In this document: piece after piece, positions 36,089 to 44,720 of the stretch
Layout of the letters: every line of letters starts with the position of its first letter
Numbering within the stretch: position 1 is the first letter of the stretch
Assembly (NCBI RefSeq): GCF_000425025.1
Contig: NZ_AUKZ01000014.1
Location: 1-47,709, forward strand
DNA: 47,709 nucleotides
Reading direction: 5' to 3'
DNA from: Streptococcus castoreus DSM 17536
GTDB taxonomy: Bacteria; Bacillota; Bacilli; Lactobacillales; Streptococcaceae
Program-made: the position numbers and the translations under genes
Notes under the pieces: generated by a model
The model's input: the letters and a program-made list of their open reading frames with translations, nothing else
Told to the model about the DNA's origin: nothing
Databases searched by the model: none

Positions 36089-36931
36089 CTATTTTGGATA
36101 ATTGGTTTGTTTAGGGATTTTAATGATTCGGTAACCATAAGGAGTCATAGAAACTGCTTTAACGGTTAGTGTTAGTCGTGTCTGAGTTCTAGTCTCCCCA
36201 TCTTTGATTGCTAGGACATAGGTTAGTTGATAAATTTGATCATCTGCTTGGTTCACTGATTCCAAAATGACCGATTGTAATTGGCCAGATGGGTGTTTGA
36301 ATTCCAGTTTTGGAGACATAAAATCACCTAACTTCCCTTGTTCTGAATAGTAATGCGGCAAGAAATAGCGGGCAAATGCATCCAACCGTCCTGTCTGTGA
36401 CTGAAGCGTTTCTAATTGCTTCACTTGTTGGTTCAGATAAGAAAGTTCTTTTTCCTGTTTAAGAGATAAGCTTGTCGTAAAGCCGGCTATCGTAAGGCTG
36501 ACTCCCATTCCAACCAAAAGGAGGCCCTGCCATAAGACTTTCAAAAAGGAAGAGATGCTTTTTCCCTTAATAGACTGTGTTTCAATATCTGAGACGGCCT
36601 TTCTAAGCTCTTGTTTCTCTTTTGGACTGGATTTCTGGCTGCTCTTGTCTCTGGAACGTGTCCAAAACCACTTCTGGTTGGACTGAGATTCCTTTTGATG
36701 AGTAGTTGTTCCACTTTTTAGAAAAAGACTATCTGCGATCCCTTCAAAGGGAAGATAGATATCCTCTTGGTAAATCACGACTCCCTTCTTATCCAACTCT
36801 TCCACCAAAAGCAGCCCTTCTGCCTCCTGGTGTTTCACTTTGGCGTTTTCTCGCTCTAAGGCTTGGTAAACCAAGTCCTTGTTCTTATAAGTCGTTGCCG
36901 TGTCCAGTGTCAGATTGGTTAGACGGTACAT
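36089..36931 (-). CDS. Single-pass membrane conjugation protein
   Basis: A 280-residue protein. It has a soluble N-terminal domain (1-90), a Lys/Ser-rich linker, one transmembrane helix (about 150-170, LWQGLLLVGMGVSLTIAGFT), a short coiled coil, then an extracellular domain of about 100 residues ending in beta-strand-rich sequence. No family name is given. The ATG at 36931 has AAAGGAGG 7-8 nt upstream even though it lies 47 nt inside the preceding gene. Its position among secretion genes suggests a channel subunit. Confidence 0.65.
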   Translation of the reverse strand: MYRLTNLTLDTATTYKNKDLVYQALERENAKVKHQEAEGLLLVEELDKKGVVIYQEDIYLPFEGIADSLFLKSGTTTHQKESQSNQKWFWTRSRDKSSQKSSPKEKQELRKAVSDIETQSIKGKSISSFLKVLWQGLLLVGMGVSLTIAGFTTSLSLKQEKELSYLNQQVKQLETLQSQTGRLDAFARYFLPHYYSEQGKLGDFMSPKLEFKHPSGQLQSVILESVNQADDQIYQLTYVLAIKDGETRTQTRLTLTVKAVSMTPYGYRIIKIPKQTNYPK

Positions 36932-37157
36932 GGTTTTGTCCTCCTTTCAATTTTCCTGCAGCAATTTGTTTTTCAATATCCGCCCAGGTCAACTGGTGCT
37001 TAGCTAAATAGTCTGAACGCTCTTCATGTTTGGCCAGAATGATTTGGGTATCCAATTCTTTTAGTTTTGCTTCCTCCTTTTTAGCTTTGACCAGATAGTC
37101 CTCATAACGGGCTTGAACTTTTGTGCGTTGTGTTTGTAATGTTTCTGATTTGGTCAT
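36885..37157 (-). CDS. Small coiled-coil ICE protein
   Basis: A 90-residue highly charged helical protein (KVQARYEDYLVKAKKEEAKL). It loosely resembles small DUF3847-type proteins of Gram-positive conjugative elements. Its ATG overlaps the stop of the VirB8-like gene by 4 nt, and its tail overlaps the following gene by 47 nt in another frame. The last 15 residues, in the overlap, look low-complexity. Confidence 0.5.
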   Translation of the reverse strand: MTKSETLQTQRTKVQARYEDYLVKAKKEEAKLKELDTQIILAKHEERSDYLAKHQLTWADIEKQIAAGKLKGGQNHVPSNQSDTGHGNDL

Positions 37158-37795
37158 GGTGTCTCTTTCCTTTCTGTTGATTGGTTTGTATTAGGTTGGT
37201 TGAGGGTTGGAAGTGATGCTTCTTGACTAGCATTCAGGGTGTCGACAATCAAAATTGGCTCAATATGGCTGATCAAGTATTTCTTGTCTTGTTTGATATA
37301 GCTAATCCTAAGGGTACTGTTGGACAGCACATCTTTTTGAGCATTCGTGTAGTCCTTCTTTTTTTGAAGTTGGGTTTGGATATAGCTGACTTTAGCTAAT
37401 GCCACATGGTTTTCTTCGTCAATGTAAATAGTCGCTGATTTGAGCTTTGTATCAACGACATAGCCCTTATAGGCCTGTGCAGCAGGCTCTTTTTCACTAG
37501 CCACTTCTTGTTGGTAAGCGGCTTCTGTCATAAAGGGGAGATAACGATTGCGATTTTCTCCTAGGTCTTTCTTGGTAAAGTAAGCAACTAGAAAGTCTTT
37601 AACATAAGCCGTTGTTATTTCCGTCCCTTCCACCTTCTTGACTTGTTTAGTCGTCGGTTGTTCCTTTTTATTTGTCTGATGGTTGTTTGTCGTTGCTAGA
37701 CCCAACCAAAGGACCATACCTAAAACAAGAATAACCGCAAAACCAAGTCCCATTAACTTTAAAAATTTGAGTTTTTCAGTATCAAGCATTTTCAT
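37154..37795 (-). CDS. VirB8/TcpC-like conjugation channel protein
   Basis: A 213-residue bitopic membrane protein: a short cytoplasmic start, one transmembrane helix (about 15-33), a polar linker, then an extracellular domain of about 140 residues. The domain's order (VKDFLVAYFTKKDL..., later HVALAKVSYIQTQL and SNSTLRISYIKQDKKYLISH) fits the NTF2-like fold of VirB8/TcpC proteins. The tail is Asn/Thr-rich. It lies between the hydrolase gene and the small coiled-coil gene. A core scaffold role in the channel is likely. Confidence 0.65.
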   Translation of the reverse strand: MKMLDTEKLKFLKLMGLGFAVILVLGMVLWLGLATTNNHQTNKKEQPTTKQVKKVEGTEITTAYVKDFLVAYFTKKDLGENRNRYLPFMTEAAYQQEVASEKEPAAQAYKGYVVDTKLKSATIYIDEENHVALAKVSYIQTQLQKKKDYTNAQKDVLSNSTLRISYIKQDKKYLISHIEPILIVDTLNASQEASLPTLNQPNTNQSTERKETP

Positions 37796-37816
37796 GTATT
37801 GTTCCTTCTTTCTATA

Positions 37817-40450
37817 TTATTTTGGTGTGGCAAAGCTATAAAATGGAGCTAACTGACAGACTCGGTAATGAATGCTATCTTGAATGCCTGCATAATTTAG
37901 TTCAGATACCAAAAAACTACCATCTGGATTAACGACTTCTACGATGCCAACATGTCCCCATTGTGGATACGTTCCATCAAAGCCGCCCGCCGTTGAAACG
38001 ACAGCTCCCTTGATAGGCGTTGGGCTGTATCGCCACCCTTTAGCAACTAGATTTCGGACCCAATCTTGGCCATTACCGAGATAGCCATAAGCTCCTGATA
38101 AATCTTTGATATTTCCTAGCTCTACGGAACGATTGTAGGCATACCAAGTACATTGACCCACAGGATAACCACTACCTTGTTGGGTGGTCATTGCCGCTTG
38201 TGTTGGTGGATGAGAGAGCTTGTTTCGATATTCTTCTGGAAAGTGATAAGAAGACGCAAGCGTACCGCCCCCTATTAGCCTCTGTGTTAGAAAAGCATAA
38301 ATCTGTTTAGCATTGTTTTGGCGCTCTAGGAGCTTATCGCCTGCATTTCCTTCCCAATTATTGAGAAAACGTTTCGTCAGTAGAGCAACGTCATCATGGC
38401 TAGTTAAAATACCAGTCACAATCGTCCTATAATAGGGATTATCTCCTTCTAACATAAAGTCTAGTTGCAGTTCTAAGTCATACCACTTTTTATTCTTTCC
38501 TTTCGCATAATTTAGCAACAAGGTATGTCTGGTTGAGCCATCCGTCGTATCGGTCCATTGCCCTAGACCAAGACCTCGACGGAGAATATTGGCATAGCCT
38601 CTATTATAAATAGCGGGACCACCAAGTGCTAGCCAAGCCTCATCATCCCAGGAAAAAGCTGAAGCCCCAACTGGTGGACTGAGGTAGTCACCTTCAGCTC
38701 GTTTCGGATTGATGTTGCTTTCTGTCGCAAAGTTTCCTAACATGGCAGCTAAGCCATTATCTGTTAGATTCGGCACCTTTTTCTTCAGATAATCTTTGAT
38801 ACTTCTTGCCTTTTGTCCCAAGTCACCGTCAAGTGTTGTCAGGACAGATGTTGTCTGGTTGTAAATGACAGACTGGAAATAGAAGCCTGGATTAACAGAA
38901 GTCCACTTGGCCTTTTGATCTTTAGTTGCTTTCTCTTCTAACTTCTGATATTGAATGGTTTGGTAACCATTGGTTGTCACCTTACCAATTTCATCGCCAG
39001 ACGTGACTTCTACGCCATCTGTGACACGAAGGCTCCCAACTTTATAAAAAGTAAAGATTGCTTCATCCGTCTGAATGGATAGCCTATCGTCTTTTATTGA
39101 GACTTTTCCTGACAGGGGAGCTCGTAGAGCTTGGCCCGTTGTTGCTTTGAGCTGCGTCTTCTCGTAGATTTCTGTGGGTGATGTGTAACCGAAACGCTTC
39201 AGGATTGTCAAGGGATTGGCGTAAGAGGAATCTTCTTCACTGTAAAAAGGACTATCTAATTCCTGGTAAGAGGGATAACGTCCCACCTCTTTTGTCAGTT
39301 CTATCAGTTCCTTGTATTCTTCTAACTCGTCTTTCGTAAGCTTAGCCCATTTGAGAGGTGAAGAAGAGCCATAAAGGTCTGCCATTGTTTTAAGATTGTT
39401 TGGGTCATCATTTAAGTGATTCCAGAGATCATTAAGGGCATCCGAATAGTGGTTAAAGCCAAGATTCCCTGCTAATTCTCCTCCTGTCCCTTCTTTCCAA
39501 TTACTGTCTGGATTCCACTCACTACCATAACGGTAATTCATGAAAAAGAGGATATCATCAATGTTGGTCCAGTAATCCACCTTGTCGTTTGATTTTTCTC
39601 GATCTCGCTTACTCACTTGAAGCCAAGAGTGATTGAGGTCAAATTCATTTTGTTGGACAGGACCACTCCCTCCTAAGATTCCCATAAAAAGAGCTAGAAC
39701 CGCAAAGATTAGAAACATTAGGAAATAGGACTTAATAGCGAGAGGATTAGCTAAGATAGAGCGAAGAGGTTTTGAGACGATTTTAACTGCCTTACTTGTT
39801 CCTTTAGCTACTCTTCCTGCCTTTGTCAGTGCTGCTCGTTGCCTCACCTGTCGTATCTTTTTAGTGAGCTTTCCCTCCCAAGAGAATTCTTTTGGGGTTC
39901 TGGTGAAGCCACGTCCACGGGTGAAGTTATAAGCTCGGTTGACCTGTCCATAGCTGTGTTTAATGGAGTATTTAGCCAACTTTCCCCCAGCTCTTGCGGC
40001 ACGCTTTGACGCATTCTTTTGGTACTGAAACTGACGGATGTCTTGTCTAGCTTTGACCCAATCTCCTAGAATATCGTTATTCCGCATGCTTCGCTCGACA
40101 TCATGCCTTACCTTCATTTTAGTACCATTTTTTGCTCGTGTTTTCAGACGATTGGGAATGTAGCTATCATCCGCTTTTTTGGCTCGTTTATAGATGGTCT
40201 TTGCGACTTGTTTATTGAGCTTTGCCTTAGCGGCTTCTTGCTTAAAGAAAAGGGCTCTAGCCGTTGGTTTGGGGCCTTGATGTAAGATATAGTCTTTTTT
40301 GGCCAGTTTATAATCCTTTTTAGCTCTTTTGTATGCCATTTTAGACTCTAAGCGAGCTTCTTTAGGGACTTTCGCTTTATTGGAAGTGATGCCTTCCTTG
40401 ATTCGTTGTTTTCGTTCTTGTCTGGCTTGTTTGGGATCTGTCTCATACAT
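37817..40450 (-). CDS. Conjugation peptidoglycan hydrolase: M23-like, lysozyme and CHAP domains
   Basis: An 877-residue protein. The first 240 residues are very basic (Lys/Arg-rich cytoplasmic tail), then comes one transmembrane helix (245-262). Outside, in order: an M23-like beta domain that has lost its zinc motif (LRAPLSGKVSIKDDRLSIQT, about 440-510), a phage tail-tip-type lysozyme domain (GLAAMLGNFATESNINPKRA to DFMLEGDNPYY, about 560-690), and a C-terminal CHAP amidase/endopeptidase with catalytic Cys in GQCTWYA (about 766) and His in WGHVGIVEV (about 831). It would open the cell wall for the channel, the VirB1/PrgK role. It lies just downstream of virB4. Confidence 0.88.
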   Translation of the reverse strand: MYETDPKQARQERKQRIKEGITSNKAKVPKEARLESKMAYKRAKKDYKLAKKDYILHQGPKPTARALFFKQEAAKAKLNKQVAKTIYKRAKKADDSYIPNRLKTRAKNGTKMKVRHDVERSMRNNDILGDWVKARQDIRQFQYQKNASKRAARAGGKLAKYSIKHSYGQVNRAYNFTRGRGFTRTPKEFSWEGKLTKKIRQVRQRAALTKAGRVAKGTSKAVKIVSKPLRSILANPLAIKSYFLMFLIFAVLALFMGILGGSGPVQQNEFDLNHSWLQVSKRDREKSNDKVDYWTNIDDILFFMNYRYGSEWNPDSNWKEGTGGELAGNLGFNHYSDALNDLWNHLNDDPNNLKTMADLYGSSSPLKWAKLTKDELEEYKELIELTKEVGRYPSYQELDSPFYSEEDSSYANPLTILKRFGYTSPTEIYEKTQLKATTGQALRAPLSGKVSIKDDRLSIQTDEAIFTFYKVGSLRVTDGVEVTSGDEIGKVTTNGYQTIQYQKLEEKATKDQKAKWTSVNPGFYFQSVIYNQTTSVLTTLDGDLGQKARSIKDYLKKKVPNLTDNGLAAMLGNFATESNINPKRAEGDYLSPPVGASAFSWDDEAWLALGGPAIYNRGYANILRRGLGLGQWTDTTDGSTRHTLLLNYAKGKNKKWYDLELQLDFMLEGDNPYYRTIVTGILTSHDDVALLTKRFLNNWEGNAGDKLLERQNNAKQIYAFLTQRLIGGGTLASSYHFPEEYRNKLSHPPTQAAMTTQQGSGYPVGQCTWYAYNRSVELGNIKDLSGAYGYLGNGQDWVRNLVAKGWRYSPTPIKGAVVSTAGGFDGTYPQWGHVGIVEVVNPDGSFLVSELNYAGIQDSIHYRVCQLAPFYSFATPK

Positions 40451-40469
40451 AGACCATCACCTCACTTTC

Positions 40470-42824
40470 TTAACCATCTGTTGCGACCAATTGGTAAAGT
40501 TTAGTTTCTTTAGCGATTGGATTTTCAAAGGGCACAATGGTTGTTCCTGCTACAATTAAGCCTGTGCCTTTCGCCTTAGGTCTTAGGACAAAGCGCTCTA
40601 GAGAAGGTGTGAGTGGGGTTACTTGCGACAGTGCTTCTAAATCGGTACGTTTGAGTTTTAAAAGCACCATAAATTCACAGTTGGCGACAAGTTTTCGCCC
40701 TTCTTCTGTTGAGAGGACTGTTTCAGGATTTTGTGTAATCCCTGTAGAGATAGCTCCGTACTTACGAATACGAGAATATAACTCGGTGAAGAAGGTAGCC
40801 TGGAGTTTATTTTTAAAGTAAAGTTGTAACTCATCAAAGTAAAGCCAAGTGGTTTTTTTCCCTTGGTGGTTGACCACCTGATTCCAGATGTAGTCTTGAA
40901 TAACAAGAAGGGCAAAGGGTTTGAGTTTCCCACTTAATTGCTTAAGGTTAAAGATAATGAAGCGATTCTCCATATTGACATTGGTCGGATGTGCAAAGAT
41001 GTCATTGGATCCTCTCGTGTAGGGTTCTGCTTTTAAAGCCAGCAGTTGTGCGACGTCTTCTGGCTGTTGTTCGAGAACGGTTTGCCAATCCTTAAAGGTA
41101 GGATGAAGATAGGCTTCATAGGTCTTTCTGGTCACTCGGTCAATCATGGCGAACTCATCGTCCGACACTTCAGAGAAAATATTTTCAAAAAGAGTTGAGA
41201 GAAGGTTGGACTTTTGGCCAATAGGGTCGTTATCTTCCGCCTGGAGTTTATCCTTATCAGGTAAATCAAGTAAATTAAAATGATGGGAAGATCCTGGGGC
41301 AATGGTAATGATTTCTGCCCCAAAGGCACGGCCAATTCCTGTATATTCGTCTTCGGCATCAATGATAATGATTTGGTCTTCTGGATAGCGTAAAAGAGTC
41401 GGAATAATTTCTCCTGCTTTAGCCAATACCGACTTTCCAGAACCTGGGATTCCAAAGATAACCCCTGATCCTGTATTTAAGTCCCGTTTACGGTCAACCG
41501 TTATTGCATTTTTGGAAAGTTGATTTTGACCATAATAAACAGCACGTGGGCTAGAGGAGCGTAAATCCACGTTGGTAAAGGGGACTTGTGTGGCTAGATT
41601 GCTGGTCGTCATATCCCTCATAAAACGACGTTTCACATTGATAAAGGGAATACCAATTGGCAAAATGGTGTTGAGGGCTTCTTCCTGATAAAGGTAACAT
41701 TTGTCTAGCTCAACGGTATTCTTACGGACAGATCGTTGGACTTGTTCGGTATGATTATTGAGCTCTTCAAGGCTATCTGCCAGTAGGTAGATGGCCATGA
41801 CTCCTGAAAACATCTTCTGATCATTATCCTGAAGCTCTTCCGTCCACTTTTCAGTCTCTCTTGAGGTTTCCACTGCTTTACCTCCGACCACTAAGTCACT
41901 AGAAATCATGGCTTTTGCGGCAGCTTTTTGGCTTTTAATCATTTCTCTACGGACACTAGATTGAACGGTTTTGATTTTCTTAATGGCTGCGCCTGTATCA
42001 TAAGGTTTAGCATGTAGGCTAATAGCCAGCTCAATCCCCGTATCCAGAATATTCTTAATCAGCTTGTCATTCAAAAAAGTCGGGTACTGTCTAACATAGA
42101 GAACCCTCGCAAAAGAATCATCAATTTGCATATAATCTTTTTCAAATTTCAAATAGTTAGGGGCAATAAAGTCCCTAGTAGAAAGGCCTGACAAAGCAAT
42201 ATCTTCATAGTTGAAATCTAAAAAGGCTTCTTTTCGTAGAAGCTTTCTAAAAACAAGCAAGCGTTCTAAACCGTCCATCTCTCTAAATGAGATTCCCAAG
42301 CCGCTATACTGACTTTCAATAATGTTGGCCGTATCATCTAAGATACGACTGGCTTGTGGGGCTTGGTCTGATTGCGCCGTAATCGTTAAATACTTCTCCA
42401 CTTTAAAGGTATTTTGGTCATGGGAGAAACGCTCCTTAATCATGGCATTATACTCACTACGGTAGTCATCATAGCCATCTTCTGCAAGGTCATAACGAAT
42501 AGCAGTTAGGCTAGCTTTTTCCACTCTACGGTTAATGATAAGCAGCTGCAAATCATTATCAATGTCTAAAGAATTGAAAATATCGGCATTGGTTTCGATG
42601 ACATCAATCCGTTCATCATCTGTGGCGGTAATATAGCTGGTATCTCCTAGACGATAGGTTTTAGAGTAAGTATCGTTTGTGATGGTCATCAGACCATCAG
42701 GTGTTAGGCTTTGGTAGTTTAAGCTGTTTTGTGTAGATGCAACCATGGTTCGTCTCAGACGTTTTGCCCGCTCTTTCTCAGCTTTAGTGCGTTTCGGGGT
42801 TTTCTTTCGGCCGAATAAAGTCAT
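40470..42824 (-). CDS. VirB4-family conjugation ATPase
   Basis: A 784-residue ATPase powering the type IV secretion channel. Walker A is GIPGSGKS (about 458-465), Walker B QIIIIDAEDEY (about 483-493), and a further FDELQLYF block lies near the C-terminus. The N-terminal 400 residues match the VirB4/TraE pattern. The start at 42824 (MTLFGRKKTPKR) is chosen with AAAGGAAACG upstream. An ATG 24 nt earlier has no ribosome-binding site. It overlaps the end of the PrgI-like gene by 41 nt, a common arrangement. Confidence 0.93.
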   Translation of the reverse strand: MTLFGRKKTPKRTKAEKERAKRLRRTMVASTQNSLNYQSLTPDGLMTITNDTYSKTYRLGDTSYITATDDERIDVIETNADIFNSLDIDNDLQLLIINRRVEKASLTAIRYDLAEDGYDDYRSEYNAMIKERFSHDQNTFKVEKYLTITAQSDQAPQASRILDDTANIIESQYSGLGISFREMDGLERLLVFRKLLRKEAFLDFNYEDIALSGLSTRDFIAPNYLKFEKDYMQIDDSFARVLYVRQYPTFLNDKLIKNILDTGIELAISLHAKPYDTGAAIKKIKTVQSSVRREMIKSQKAAAKAMISSDLVVGGKAVETSRETEKWTEELQDNDQKMFSGVMAIYLLADSLEELNNHTEQVQRSVRKNTVELDKCYLYQEEALNTILPIGIPFINVKRRFMRDMTTSNLATQVPFTNVDLRSSSPRAVYYGQNQLSKNAITVDRKRDLNTGSGVIFGIPGSGKSVLAKAGEIIPTLLRYPEDQIIIIDAEDEYTGIGRAFGAEIITIAPGSSHHFNLLDLPDKDKLQAEDNDPIGQKSNLLSTLFENIFSEVSDDEFAMIDRVTRKTYEAYLHPTFKDWQTVLEQQPEDVAQLLALKAEPYTRGSNDIFAHPTNVNMENRFIIFNLKQLSGKLKPFALLVIQDYIWNQVVNHQGKKTTWLYFDELQLYFKNKLQATFFTELYSRIRKYGAISTGITQNPETVLSTEEGRKLVANCEFMVLLKLKRTDLEALSQVTPLTPSLERFVLRPKAKGTGLIVAGTTIVPFENPIAKETKLYQLVATDG

Positions 42825-43131
42825 TTTTCGTCGTTTCCTTTCTGTCATAGTTGGTTTGATAAGTTCGTTCTTGCTTGGTTAAGAAAAAGCGAAGTTCATC
42901 TTTAATTTTTTCATCAATATGACACCCAAAAATAACAAAAGGCGCTAGTACTAAAAGACTAACGCCATAGAGGATAATATTGGGTGTTTTAAACCAAAAA
43001 AGAACTGAGGTTACAAGTACCGTCAGTCCTATCCCAAAGAGCAGTATCCACTGCCTTAAGGTCATATAGCCTAGGAATGGCCGTTCATAGCTATCCAGGG
43101 CTTTTAAAAATTCACTGCCTAAGCGTGTCAT
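42784..43131 (-). CDS. PrgI/VirB3-like membrane protein
   Basis: A 115-residue protein with two adjacent transmembrane helices (about 32-50 and 54-74, WILLFGIGLTVLVTSVLFW and NIILYGVSLLVLAPFVIFG) followed by a charged tail, the form of PrgI/VirB3 proteins. These always sit just before virB4, as here. AAAGGAG lies 4 nt before the ATG at 43131 (MTRLGSEFL). A longer frame upstream would run into the divergent promoter region and is not used. Confidence 0.8.
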   Translation of the reverse strand: MTRLGSEFLKALDSYERPFLGYMTLRQWILLFGIGLTVLVTSVLFWFKTPNIILYGVSLLVLAPFVIFGCHIDEKIKDELRFFLTKQERTYQTNYDRKETTKNDFIRPKENPETH

Positions 43132-43152
43132 AGGGCTCCTTTCTTTGTATGG

Positions 43153-43194
43153 TATAATATATAAATAATTTTTAAAGAATAGAGGTAAATTAGG
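43153..43194 (+). promoter_or_regulatory. Promoter and ribosome-binding site of the plus-strand membrane gene
   Basis: TGGTATAAT (about 43150-43158) is an extended -10 box on the plus strand, and AGAGG (43180-43184) precedes the GTG start at 43194. The AT-rich stretch also holds TATATTATA on the minus strand, so it may drive both directions. Confidence 0.55.
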
Positions 43195-43910
43195 TGAGTT
43201 ACTTTTACTATCGGGTATTTGAAAAAATTCAATCCCAACTGTCTTTGTTTCAATTGCTTTATCTTCATGTGCTACAAATTCTTTTTTATTCCTGGACAAT
43301 CCAACTACTATTTCAGTTCCAAAGAATTTATATAAATTACCCTTCAGCGACTATTCGTTTCTTAACGTTTCAATTGCTAATATTTCTGATTGCACGATAT
43401 TTTACAGTCTTCATAAAACATCGTATTTATTTGCTTACCCCAACTATAAAAAATGCCTTCCTCAAAGAAGATCGAGAATTACTTATAAATGAAATCGAGG
43501 AATCACTTCAAAAATCTCTCGAATTCACAAAATGGAGTTGTGGTATTTTATCGACTATTTTAACACTTGTACTAACTATGTTTTTCAATGCTGGTTTGAA
43601 AATACTTGATCGCACTATCTCGAATAGTGCACTTACTAAAGAACTTGCAGCACTGTCATTGGATCCTTACAAACTCACCCTCTTTTTCGTGTTAGTTGTT
43701 ATTGTAATTATAGGGATAGTTTTAGCACACTACTTTATTGTTCAACTTTTCTCTTTTCACAAAAGACTTGTTTTAAAAGTTCTTAAAAATTGTAATTACG
43801 AATCATCCTACTATCTCTCAGATTGTTCAAAATGGAAAATTTTTAAAGAACTTACTAAAGAAGCCTTTCTATGGAATTATATCTGGAGTTTTATCCAGTA
43901 TTTTTTCTGA
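43194..43910 (+). CDS. Membrane protein of unknown function, opposed to the transfer operon
   Basis: A 238-residue protein with about four transmembrane helices (roughly 24-42, 74-94, 116-136 and 161-187). A cytoplasmic loop lies around 95-115 (ENAFLKED-like, charged) and the C-terminal 45 residues are soluble. No family is recognised. It is the only plus-strand gene in the ICE part of the window and divides the co-oriented secretion genes. It has its own promoter and is more AT-rich than its neighbours, all signs of a cargo gene. Entry exclusion or defence would be guesses by position only. Its end overlaps the facing small gene by 20 nt. Confidence 0.7.
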   Translation: MSYFYYRVFEKIQSQLSLFQLLYLHVLQILFYSWTIQLLFQFQRIYINYPSATIRFLTFQLLIFLIARYFTVFIKHRIYLLTPTIKNAFLKEDRELLINEIEESLQKSLEFTKWSCGILSTILTLVLTMFFNAGLKILDRTISNSALTKELAALSLDPYKLTLFFVLVVIVIIGIVLAHYFIVQLFSFHKRLVLKVLKNCNYESSYYLSDCSKWKIFKELTKEAFLWNYIWSFIQYFF

Positions 43911-44109
43911 ATAGTCTTGCGTCGCTTCCACAAGCTAAAACAAAACCACTTAGCACTGCCAGCCAGTGTGGATGAAATGCCCAACAACATAGGTAATAAA
44001 ATATGATAGTTCGTAGCAAGAAAAATAGGCCCCAAAGCGTTATTTTTACGCCACCTTTTCCAAGTCTTATCAATACTTGCCATCGATTTGGTAGGTATTT
44101 TTTTGTCAT
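43891..44109 (-). CDS. Small membrane protein in the transfer operon
   Basis: A 72-residue protein with two hydrophobic segments (ITLWGLFFLLRTIIFYYLCC and HPHWLAVLSGFVLAC) after a basic start. GAGGAGG lies 5 nt before the ATG at 44109. A competing ORF in another frame starts inside that ribosome-binding site and is rejected. No family is recognised. Confidence 0.6.
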   Translation of the reverse strand: MTKKYLPNRWQVLIRLGKGGVKITLWGLFFLLRTIIFYYLCCWAFHPHWLAVLSGFVLACGSDARLFRKNTG

Positions 44110-44142
44110 CGTTCCTCCTCATCATTCAACGACACAATCTTA

Positions 44143-44709
44143 TCACAATAATGACACCCAATCCCGATTATCTTCCATATCTCCAATATACTCATCAAAT
44201 AACGCTTTGTGGACTTCTTGGAACTTCAGGAAATAGTTATCATAGTCTTTACTGTCTTTAAAGGCAGATAGACCACGAGCAAGGTAGTCCATCCATTGCT
44301 TGAGATAGTCACCATAGGCCTCTTGATCTAGCTTTCCTAACTGGACCAGTTCGGTCATGTCTGATTGAAGTAAATCAATAATAGCCATCCCATAGGTTTC
44401 ATCATGTTTAGCCTCCGCATATCGCCAAGCGTAGGTATACGCATGGGAAAACATTCGACTATCTATGGGAATCTCTTCAATTTTGACTCACCCATAAAGC
44501 AACCAGCTATATAAGGGTTCTGCTAGGGATTGAAACATCCTCTCGTAGGGAGCCAGATAGGAAACCATTTCTTCTAGAACTTCAATTTCTCTTTTCAGGT
44601 CTGAAACATCTTCTTGTTCCATGAACTTATTAGAGGTAAGACAAGTTGAAGCTCCTTCTTTTTTAACCTTGGTAAATTCTTGTTCTATCAATAGTTTCAA
44701 ATTGGTCAT
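44143..44709 (-). pseudogene. Transfer-operon gene split by one in-frame TGA
   Basis: From ATG at 44709 the frame reads 73 codons to a TGA (44490-44488). It then continues in the same frame without shift for 115 more codons to 44143: VKIEEIPIDSRMFSHAYTYA directly after the stop. Together they make a 188-residue soluble, acidic, helical protein. The first part ends WLLYG and the second part's first ATG (44454) has no ribosome-binding site, so this looks like one gene with a nonsense mutation (TGG to TGA is one base away), unless the stop is read through. The family is unknown. It lies just after the VirB6-like gene. Confidence 0.7.
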
Positions 44710-44720
44710 GTTTTTCTCCT

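Noticed and set aside
43877..44125. 82-codon minus-strand frame overlapping the small membrane gene at 43891-44109
   Set aside because: Its start lies inside the GAGGAGG ribosome-binding site of the other frame, which also gives a cleaner membrane protein.
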